From NCBI RefSeq assembly GCF_020169415.1, contig NZ_JAIULG010000004.1, forward strand, positions 62,001 through 126,000: 64,000 nucleotides of DNA. Direction: 5' to 3'. Position numbers and translations under genes: made by a program. Under the pieces are notes generated by a model. The model saw only the letters and a program-made list of their open reading frames with translations, was not told the DNA's origin and made no database searches. The stretch comes from Tsukamurella sp. M9C (GTDB lineage Bacteria > Actinomycetota > Actinomycetes > Mycobacteriales > Mycobacteriaceae). Position 1 is the stretch's first letter, and each line of letters begins with the position of its first letter. Of this stretch, positions 24,638 through 31,079 are shown piece by piece.

Positions 24638-25873
24638 TCACGCCCGGCCGCGGGCGCGTCGGTCGTGGCCGGCGATCGCCACCGGGACGCCGACCGTGTG
24701 CAGCACGACGCTGCCCAGCACGACGAGAACGGCGAGGGTGAGCGTGAGGTCGGCGACCGGGCCGTCGGGCAGCGTGTTGAAGGCGATGAGCGCGAAGACG
24801 ATCGTGGACGTACCGCGAGGGCGGAGCCACCCCAGCTGGAGCACCTGCTTCCGCGGCAGCCCGCTACCGGTCATCGCGACGGCGATCGGGAGGACGCGGA
24901 GCACGGTCAGCGCCGCCGCGACGAAGACGATCGTCCGCCAGTCGACACCGTCGAACAGCCCGACCACGGCGACGGACCCGAAGACGAACCACATCGCGGC
25001 GGCGAGGAGGAAGCCGACGTCGTCGGTGAGTCCGACGTCGTCGGACGTCTCGGTGCCGCGGCGCAGTCGGTAGACGATGCCGCAGACGAACGCGGCGACG
25101 AAGCCGTTGCCGCCGAGGCCCACCGCGGCGGCGTACGTCAGGAGCGGAGTGGCGGCGATCGCGAGCCGCCGCCCGCTCTCGGAGGCGAGCCCGGCCCGCT
25201 CGGTGTACTGCACGCCCGCCGCGATCGCCGCGCCCAGCGCCGCGCCGACCGCCAGCGCGATCGCGGCCTGCGGGGCGGCGGCCAGCAGCGCGGGGGCCGG
25301 GTCGTCATCGCCGTGGCCCGGGCCGGCCCAGTACAGCGCGAACAGGAACACGGGGGTCACCAGGCCGTCCGTGTATCCCGATTCGACGGTCAGTACGTCG
25401 CGGACCCGAGCGGGCACGTGTCGATCGCGCAGCAGCGAGGGCGCCGAGGCGAAATCGATCGGGGCGATGACGCACGCGACCAGCAGCAGCACCGACCAAC
25501 CGAGATGGGGGAGCAGCAGCCAGCCGACGACAACGGACAGCGCCAGTCCGACGGGGATGCCGATCAGCAGCGATCGCAGGACGAGGCGCGGGTGGCGGCC
25601 GAGGAGCGATCCGCGCACATGCGTGGCGTCCACGAACAGCAGCACCGCGAGGATGATCTCGGCGGCCCGCTGCGCCGCCCCGGTGTTCAGCGCTTCGGCG
25701 ATCGCGCCGTGCGCGCCGATGCCCACGGCGCCCCCGGCGATGACCATGACCAGCGGCGCGGAGACGCCCCACCGATCCATGCGCCCGGAGAGCAGGCACC
25801 AGAGCAGGAACGTCGCGGCTGCGATCAGGGTCGCCGGAATCACGCCGCGATTATTCCGTACGCGGTTCCTCAC
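24638..25873 (-). CDS. CPA1-family cation/proton antiporter (NhaP-like)
   Basis: Membrane protein of 411 residues with about 11-12 hydrophobic helices. The pore region reads IAPIDFASAPSLLRDRHV and LTVESGYTDGLVTPVFLFAL, corresponding to the TDP and ESLLND motifs of CPA1 antiporters but diverged. The ND pair is represented by TDG, keeping the key Asp. It should exchange Na+ or K+ for H+. It is convergent with the SSB gene, and the 37-base gap contains part of a 12-base direct repeat CGCCCGGCCGCG (24601, 24641). The start is GTG with no clear ribosome site, and it is divergent from narK. Confidence 0.8.
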   Translation of the reverse strand: MRNRVRNNRGVIPATLIAAATFLLWCLLSGRMDRWGVSAPLVMVIAGGAVGIGAHGAIAEALNTGAAQRAAEIILAVLLFVDATHVRGSLLGRHPRLVLRSLLIGIPVGLALSVVVGWLLLPHLGWSVLLLVACVIAPIDFASAPSLLRDRHVPARVRDVLTVESGYTDGLVTPVFLFALYWAGPGHGDDDPAPALLAAAPQAAIALAVGAALGAAIAAGVQYTERAGLASESGRRLAIAATPLLTYAAAVGLGGNGFVAAFVCGIVYRLRRGTETSDDVGLTDDVGFLLAAAMWFVFGSVAVVGLFDGVDWRTIVFVAAALTVLRVLPIAVAMTGSGLPRKQVLQLGWLRPRGTSTIVFALIAFNTLPDGPVADLTLTLAVLVVLGSVVLHTVGVPVAIAGHDRRARGRA

Positions 25874-25995
25874 ATCGCGTGGTGCGGTGGCGTGAGGTCG
25901 AGTTCACGGGGCGGACACCGCGGGAACCGGCGCCGCAACATCGCCTGCCTACCTTCGACGCCAGAGAGATCGTCGACGCACCGGGAGGTCTGGAC
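25874..25995. promoter_or_regulatory. Divergent antiporter/narK promoter region
   Basis: This 122-base gap contains an inverted repeat CGTGA (25891-25895)/TCACG (25904-25908). It is followed by TTCAC, GACAC, AACCG and CAACA at 11-base steps (25903, 25914, 25925, 25936), which loosely resemble a GlnR a/b box. The match is weak; the site before the nitrate reductase gene is much better. Confidence 0.3.
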
Positions 25996-27408
25996 ATGAG
26001 CCGATCACACACGATCACGGACTGGGATCCGGAGAACCGGCAGCAGTGGGAGTCGGGCGGGGAGAAGGTCGCGAAGCGCAACCTCCTCTGGTCCGTCATC
26101 GCGGAGCACGTGGGCTTCTCCGTCTGGTCCCTGTGGTCCGTCATGGTCCTGTTCATGCCGCAGGACGTCTACGGCCTGAGCACGGCCGACAAGTTCCTCA
26201 TCGGCGCCACCGCCACCCTGGTCGGCTCCTGCCTGCGGATCCCGTACACCCTGGCCACGGCTCGTTTCGGCGGGCGCAACTGGACGATCTTCAGCGCCTT
26301 CGTCCTCGCGGTCCCGGTGATCGCCACGATGGTGATCCTCGCCAACCCGGGGCAGCCGCTGTGGGTGTACCTCGCGTGCGCCGCGCTCACCGGATTCGGC
26401 GGCGGCAACTTCGCCTCGTCGATGACCAACATCAACGCCTTCTTCCCGCAGCGGCTCAAGGGCTGGGCCCTCGGGCTCAACGCGGGCGGCGGCAACATCG
26501 GCGTCCCGGCGGTGCAGCTCGTGGGGCTCCTCGTCATCGCGACCTTCGGCAACCGCGAGCCCTACTGGGTGTGCGCCGTCTACCTGGTGCTGCTGGCCGT
26601 GGCAGGCATCGGTGCCGCGTTGTTCATGGACAACCTGCAGGTCCCGACGGTCGACACCGCGGCGATGCGGGCCGCCACGAAGGATCGCGACACCTGGATC
26701 GTCTCCCTGCTGTACATCGGCACCTTCGGCTCCTTCATCGGCTTCTCCTTCGCCTTCGGACAGGTGCTGCAGGCGACGTTCCGGGCCGGCGGCGAGACGG
26801 CCGCGCAGGCCTCGCTGCACGCCGCACAGATCGCCTTCCTCGGTCCGCTGCTGGGCTCGATCTCGCGGGTGTACGGCGGCAAGCTCGCCGACCGGCTCGG
26901 CGGCGGCCGGGTGACCCTGTACGTCTTCGCCGGGATGATCGCCGCCGGCGGTGTGCTCATCGCGGCGGCCACGACCGCGGGTTCCGGCGCCCCGTCCGGC
27001 GCGGTGCTGGGCGCGTACGTCCTCGGTTTCATCGCCCTGTTCCTGCTCAGCGGCCTGGGCAACGGCTCCGTGTACAAGATGATCCCGTCGATCTTCGAGG
27101 CCAAGGCCCGCTCGCTCGACGCCGACGAGGCGACGCGGACGCACTACTCCCGCGCGATGTCCGGCGCCGTGATCGGCATCGCCGGCGCGATCGGCGGCCT
27201 CGGCGGCGTCGGGATCAACCTGGTGCTGCGCGCCTCGTACCAGTCCTCGGGCACCGCGACCATCGCGTTCTGGGTGTTCGGCGCCTTCTACGTCCTCGCC
27301 GCGGTGGTCACCTGGAAGGTGTACGTGCGTACGCCCGCGCCGCGCGGGCATGGGACGCTGGAGCACACGTCGCGCGACGATGCCCTCACCGTCGCCGACA
27401 CCCGATGA
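25996..27408 (+). CDS. narK: Nitrate/nitrite MFS transporter NarK
   Basis: Twelve-helix NNP-family transporter of 470 residues that imports nitrate and/or exports nitrite. The nitrate signature ALTGFGGGNFASSMTNIN is followed by FPQRLKGWALGLNAGGGNIG, and a second one lies in the C-half (LLSGLGNGSVYKMIPSIF). The ATG at 25996 has GGGAGG 9 bases upstream; a longer frame start would fill the promoter. It heads the narK-nnaR-chelatase operon, with nnaR starting 26 bases after its stop. By context its role is nitrate uptake for assimilation. Confidence 0.93.
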   Translation: MSRSHTITDWDPENRQQWESGGEKVAKRNLLWSVIAEHVGFSVWSLWSVMVLFMPQDVYGLSTADKFLIGATATLVGSCLRIPYTLATARFGGRNWTIFSAFVLAVPVIATMVILANPGQPLWVYLACAALTGFGGGNFASSMTNINAFFPQRLKGWALGLNAGGGNIGVPAVQLVGLLVIATFGNREPYWVCAVYLVLLAVAGIGAALFMDNLQVPTVDTAAMRAATKDRDTWIVSLLYIGTFGSFIGFSFAFGQVLQATFRAGGETAAQASLHAAQIAFLGPLLGSISRVYGGKLADRLGGGRVTLYVFAGMIAAGGVLIAAATTAGSGAPSGAVLGAYVLGFIALFLLSGLGNGSVYKMIPSIFEAKARSLDADEATRTHYSRAMSGAVIGIAGAIGGLGGVGINLVLRASYQSSGTATIAFWVFGAFYVLAAVVTWKVYVRTPAPRGHGTLEHTSRDDALTVADTR

Positions 27409-27434
27409 CCGTCCCACTGAAGGAGCCCGATCCG

Positions 27435-28562
27435 ATGACCGAGGTGCCGGCCCGCCCCCTTCTCGGATTCACCGTGGCCATCACGGCCGCGCGCCGCGCC
27501 GATGAGCTGGCCACCCTGCTCGAGCGGCGCGCCGCCGCCGTGCTCGCGGCGCCCGCGATCGCGATGGTCCCGCTGTCCGACGACGACCGGCTGCGCGCCG
27601 CGACCGAGGAACTCCTCACCACCCCGCCCGACCTGCTGGTCGCGACCACCGGCATCGGCTTCCGCGGCTGGCTCGAGGCGGCCGAGGGCTGGGGGCTCGC
27701 GGAGCGGCTGATCGCGGCGCTCGGCGCCGGCCGGGTCATCTCCCGGGGGCCGAAGGCGACGGGCGCGCTGCGGGCCGCGGGGCTGCGCGAGGAGTGGTCG
27801 CCGGAGTCGGAGTCCTCCGCCGAGGTGCTCAGCCACCTCTCCGGCACCGACCTCACCGGTCAGCGCGTCGCGGTCCAGCTGCACGGCGCCACGGACAAGT
27901 GGGACCCGAACCCCGGCCTGCTCGACGGGCTGCGCGCGCTCGGCGCGGAGATCGTCGAGGTGCCCGTCTACCGCTGGGAGCGGCCCGCCGACCTGACCGG
28001 CCTCGACCGGATCGTCGAGGCGATCGCCACGTCCGCCGTCGACGCCGTCACCTTCACGTCCGCGCCCGCCGTCGCCTCGGTCCTCGAGCGCGCCGCCGAG
28101 CTCGGGCTCGACGGGGCCGTCCGCGGCGCGCTGACCGGCCCGGTCGTGCCGTACTGCGTGGGCCCGGTCACCGCGACGCCGCTCGACCGACTCGGGATCG
28201 CCTCCGTCACCCCCGAGCGCATGCGCCTCGGTGCCCTGGCCCGGCTGGTCGAACAGGACCTGCCCGCGCGCCGCCCCGACCTCCCGGTCGCGGGCCACCG
28301 CCTCGGCCTGCGCGCCCGGGGCGCGGTCGTCGACGGCGAGGAGCGCGAGCTGACGCCCACCTCGATCGTCCTGCTGCGCATGCTCTCCCGCGAGCCCGGC
28401 GCCGTCGTCTCCCGCGAGGACCTCCTCGCAGCGCTCGGCGGCGACGATCCGCACGCCGTCGAGGCCGCCGTCGGGCGGCTGCGATCGGGCCTGGGCCACA
28501 AGGAGATCGTGGCGACCGTGGTCAAGCGGGGCTACCGCCTCGCGATCGATGAGGAGCACTGA
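27435..28562 (+). CDS. nnaR: NnaR-type regulator: HemD-like domain plus winged helix
   Basis: The 375 residues comprise a uroporphyrinogen-III synthase (HemD)-like domain (about 5-270, with FTVAITAARRADELATLL and VTFTSAPAVASVLERAAELG) and an OmpR/PhoB-type winged helix (about 285-375, ELTPTSIVLLRMLSREPGAVVS and VEAAVGRLRSGLG). This architecture defines NnaR, a co-activator of nitrate/nitrite assimilation genes with GlnR in Streptomyces and Mycobacterium. The HemD part may sense a tetrapyrrole or simply be a repurposed fold; enzyme activity is uncertain. The ATG at 27435 is used because AAGGAG lies 10 bases upstream; an in-frame ATG at 27405 overlaps the narK stop. Confidence 0.88.
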   Translation: MTEVPARPLLGFTVAITAARRADELATLLERRAAAVLAAPAIAMVPLSDDDRLRAATEELLTTPPDLLVATTGIGFRGWLEAAEGWGLAERLIAALGAGRVISRGPKATGALRAAGLREEWSPESESSAEVLSHLSGTDLTGQRVAVQLHGATDKWDPNPGLLDGLRALGAEIVEVPVYRWERPADLTGLDRIVEAIATSAVDAVTFTSAPAVASVLERAAELGLDGAVRGALTGPVVPYCVGPVTATPLDRLGIASVTPERMRLGALARLVEQDLPARRPDLPVAGHRLGLRARGAVVDGEERELTPTSIVLLRMLSREPGAVVSREDLLAALGGDDPHAVEAAVGRLRSGLGHKEIVATVVKRGYRLAIDEEH

Positions 28563-28563
28563 C

Positions 28564-29286
28564 ATGGGAACCCTCCTGGTGGCGCACGGCACCCGCAGCG
28601 AGCACGGCGTCGCGATGGTCGGCGACCTCGCCGCGGCGATGTCCGCGCGACTGGCGGAGACGGTCCGCGTGGCGTTCGTCGACGTCCTCGGACCGACGCC
28701 CTCGGAGGTCCTGACCGCGCTCGACCACGAGCCCACCGTGGTCGTGCCCGCCTTCCTGTCCAGCGGCTTCCACGTGCGCCACGACCTGCCCCGTGAGGTC
28801 GCCGAGTCCGGCCACCGCGCCGTCACGGTGACGCCCGCACTCGGCCCGTCTCCGGAGCTCGCCCGCGCGATGCTCGGGCGGCTGCTGGAGTCGGGGTGGC
28901 AGCGCGGCGACGCGGTCGTCATGGCCGCCGCCGGCACGCGGGACGTGCACGCGCAGGGAGAGTTACGGCGGACGGCCGCCGCCCTGTCGGCGTTGGTGGG
29001 GAGCCGGGTGTCCATCGCCTTCGCCGCGCCCAGCCAGCAGAGCGAGGGCTACCCCTCGGTCCCCGAGGTCGTCGCCCGCGTCCGGTCCAACGGTGCCCCG
29101 TCGGTGGCGGTCGCGTCGTATCTGTTGGCGGAGGGGCTGTTCCAGCAGCGCCTGCGCGACTCCGGCGCCGACGTGGTCGCCGAACCGCTGGGCCTGCACC
29201 CGTCGGTCGTGCGCCTCGCCTGCCTGCGTCGCAGCCACGCCGGACTGGCCGCGTCGACGGGCGTGGACGCCGTCGTCGGGCGCTGA
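28564..29286 (+). CDS. Sirohydrochlorin ferrochelatase (CbiX/SirB-like)
   Basis: Inserts Fe2+ into sirohydrochlorin to make siroheme, the cofactor of NirB. The 240 residues form two chelatase half-domains. It begins MGTLLVAHGTRSEHG with the metal-binding His of AHGTR. The second metal ligand lies in VVPAFLSSGFHVRHDLP, and the second half repeats the fold (VVMAAAGTRDVHAQ, VASYLLAEGLFQQRL). The start lies 1 base after the nnaR stop, and GAGGAG within the nnaR 3' end serves as ribosome site. Its operon position supports siroheme supply for nitrite reduction rather than cobalamin synthesis. Confidence 0.88.
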   Translation: MGTLLVAHGTRSEHGVAMVGDLAAAMSARLAETVRVAFVDVLGPTPSEVLTALDHEPTVVVPAFLSSGFHVRHDLPREVAESGHRAVTVTPALGPSPELARAMLGRLLESGWQRGDAVVMAAAGTRDVHAQGELRRTAAALSALVGSRVSIAFAAPSQQSEGYPSVPEVVARVRSNGAPSVAVASYLLAEGLFQQRLRDSGADVVAEPLGLHPSVVRLACLRRSHAGLAASTGVDAVVGR

Positions 29287-29298
29287 CCTCGGGGTCAG
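29283..29298. terminator. Bidirectional hairpin covering two convergent stop codons
   Basis: CTGACC-TCGG-GGTCAG is a perfect 6-bp stem. The 5' arm contains the TGA of the chelatase gene and the 3' arm contains the stop (TCA) of the convergent pseudokinase gene. It is a compact candidate terminator for both directions. Confidence 0.5.
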
Positions 29299-29939
29299 AA
29301 CAGGTTCTGCACGACGAAGATCGCGCCCCACAGCAGCGCGCTGATCACCGCGAGCGCGCCGGCGACCAGGGCGATCAGCGTCGATGCGGAGACCCGCCGC
29401 GGCCGCCCGGCGGCGCGGGACACCTCCGCGGTGGAGTCCTGCGGGGCGGCATCGGGTGCCGGCGCGAGGGCCTCCGCGAGCGCCCGGGCGAAATCGCCTG
29501 CGGACTGGAATCGGAACGCCGGGTCGCGCGAGGTCGCCCGCGTGAGCGCGGCCTCGAGACCCGGGCCCAGATCGGGCCGCGCCCGGCGAGCGTTGGCGAT
29601 GCCGAAGGAGTTCGGCGCGGTCCCGGTGAGGAGCGTGTACGCGGTGCTGGCCAGCGAGAACACCTCGGACCGCGCATCGGGCGGGGAGCCCGCGAAGATC
29701 TCCGGTGCGGCATGCGCGCCGGTGTCGGGGGAGCCGCCGAGGGAGGCCGGGTCGGCGAGGGCGATGCGGCCGTCCGCAGGCGCGATGATCGCCGCGGGGC
29801 TGATCCGGCCGTGCGGGTGTCCCTCGGCCAGCAGGCGGTCCACCTCGGCCGCCGCCTCCGCGACGGCGCGGGCGACCCGGTCGGCGGGCAGCGGTCCGGT
29901 CGCGCGGACCAGGGTCGCGAAGTCGTCGCCGTCGGTCAT
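29295..29939 (-). CDS. Tail-anchored N-lobe-less pseudokinase-like protein (copy 2)
   Basis: The 214 residues are not a family I can name. Residues 40-160 resemble the C-lobe of a bacterial Ser/Thr kinase: HGRISPAAII in place of HRDxKPxNI, LADPASLG in place of DFG, AAPEIFAG for the APE loop, SEVFSLASTAYTLLTG for DVYSLGxxLYELLTG, then DPAFRFQSAGDFARAL. The ATP-binding N-lobe (glycine loop, Lys) is absent, as are the catalytic Asp and the DFG motif. A Pro/Ala linker leads to one membrane segment (186-210) and a 4-residue tail, so the domain should face the cytoplasm. It lies 13 bases after a paralogue with the same layout. Catalysis is very unlikely; a scaffold or binding role is my inference. 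Confidence 0.7.
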   Translation of the reverse strand: MTDGDDFATLVRATGPLPADRVARAVAEAAAEVDRLLAEGHPHGRISPAAIIAPADGRIALADPASLGGSPDTGAHAAPEIFAGSPPDARSEVFSLASTAYTLLTGTAPNSFGIANARRARPDLGPGLEAALTRATSRDPAFRFQSAGDFARALAEALAPAPDAAPQDSTAEVSRAAGRPRRVSASTLIALVAGALAVISALLWGAIFVVQNLF

Positions 29940-29952
29940 CCGATGCCCCGGT

Positions 29953-30627
29953 TCAGGATCCGCTGAGGAACAGGGCCATGAAGCCCGCCGCGGCCAGGAC
30001 GACCAGCAGGAGGAAGACGATCGGCAGCGCGGCCTCGGGTATCTCGAACGGGCGGCTCGGGGCCGGCGGCTCCGGGGGTGCGGGGACGTCGACGACCAAC
30101 TGGGGCTCCGGCAGGGGCGCCGGGGACCGCACCGGTATCGCTGACGCGTGCACGGGCTGCTCGAGAGCCTCTGCCAGCGCCTCGGCGAACGCGGTCGCCG
30201 TCGCGAACCTCAGCTCCGGCGTCCGAGCGGTCGCCTGGAGCAGGACGCCGTCGACACCGGGTCCGAGATCGGGCCGATCCCGGCGCACCGTCGCGAACCC
30301 GTACGGATTCGGCGGGTGGCCCGTTAGCAGCGTGTACGTGGTGCTCCCGAGGGAGTACACCTCGGACTGGCCGGTGATGAGTCCCGTGTCGTGGATCTCC
30401 GGCGCCGCGTACAACAGCGCCTCGTCGCTGTCCGGGACGTCGATCAGTCGCGGGGTGCCCGCGGAATCGACGGACAGGGCGGTCGGGCTGATCCGCCCGT
30501 GCGGTGCACCGGCCCGGCCGCGGTCGTCGATGACGGGCGCGATCGAGCCGATGAGGAATCCGACGTCGGCGGCCGCCATGGGACTCCGGTCGTGCAGTCG
30601 AACGGAAGGGTCGCCGGGACCTGTCAT
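29953..30627 (-). CDS. Tail-anchored N-lobe-less pseudokinase-like protein (copy 1)
   Basis: Paralogue of the next gene, 224 residues. It has HGRISPTALSVDSAG at 43-57, LIDVPDSDEALLYAAPE (DFG-to-APE region reduced), QSEVYSLGSTTYTLLTGHPP and a C-lobe-like helix FATATAFAEALAEAL. A Pro-rich linker (about 160-195) then leads to one C-terminal membrane helix (199-221). There is no N-lobe, glycine loop, HRD or DFG. ATG with AAGGAG upstream; that ribosome site can pair with CTCCT a few bases earlier. It lies 44 bases downstream of nirD on the same strand, so read-through from nirBD is possible. Confidence 0.7.
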   Translation of the reverse strand: MTGPGDPSVRLHDRSPMAAADVGFLIGSIAPVIDDRGRAGAPHGRISPTALSVDSAGTPRLIDVPDSDEALLYAAPEIHDTGLITGQSEVYSLGSTTYTLLTGHPPNPYGFATVRRDRPDLGPGVDGVLLQATARTPELRFATATAFAEALAEALEQPVHASAIPVRSPAPLPEPQLVVDVPAPPEPPAPSRPFEIPEAALPIVFLLLVVLAAAGFMALFLSGS

Positions 30628-30671
30628 CGCCTACTCCTTCAGCTGTCAGGAGCAGAGTAGCGGTGGTGCGA

Positions 30672-31079
30672 TCACACAGCGCGGGGACGGGGACGGAAGC
30701 CGAAGCGCACCTCGGGCGAGTTCGCGACGAAGACGACGCCGTCGAGCGAGATCCGCGTGTCGTACACCGGGATCGAGACGCCCGGAGCGTCGAGGCAGCG
30801 GCCGTCGAGCAAGCTGAAGGCCTGCTTCTTCAGCGGCGACTGGACCACGGGGAATCCGCCCCGGTCGCCGACGATCCCGCGGGACATCACCGCCGCCCGG
30901 CCGATGGGGTCGATGTTGCCGATCGCGCGGATGCTGTCGTCCGCCAGTCGGAACAGGGCCACCTGGGCCCCGTCGGGCAACAGGACGGCGACGCCGCGCA
31001 GCGGCTCGAGGCGGGTGGCGGGGCACGCCGCCGTCCAGTCGCGGGTCCAGCGGTGCAGGTCGAAGGGTGCGGTGGTCAT
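30672..31079 (-). CDS. nirD: Assimilatory nitrite reductase small subunit NirD
   Basis: Rieske-like small subunit of NADH nitrite reductase, 135 residues. It has FRLADDSIRAIGNIDPIG, VMSRGIVGDRGGFPVVQSPL and a FSLLDGRCLDAPGVSIPVYD strand set. As in other NirD proteins the Cys-His cluster ligands of true Rieske proteins are missing, so it is structural. The ATG overlaps the nirB stop by 4 bases. The C-terminus is basic (RPRPRAV). Confidence 0.9.
   Translation of the reverse strand: MTTAPFDLHRWTRDWTAACPATRLEPLRGVAVLLPDGAQVALFRLADDSIRAIGNIDPIGRAAVMSRGIVGDRGGFPVVQSPLKKQAFSLLDGRCLDAPGVSIPVYDTRISLDGVVFVANSPEVRFGFRPRPRAV

Noticed and set aside
24601-24652. Repeat array or mobile-element end
   Set aside because: Only a 12-base direct repeat (CGCCCGGCCGCG) in very G+C-rich sequence; no transposase, target duplication or array is present.
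29295-30627. Truncated true Ser/Thr kinases (pseudogenes)
   Set aside because: Both copies have intact frames, starts, similar lengths and the same C-terminal membrane anchor, and they lack the N-lobe in the same way. Maintained proteins are more likely than two identical decay events.
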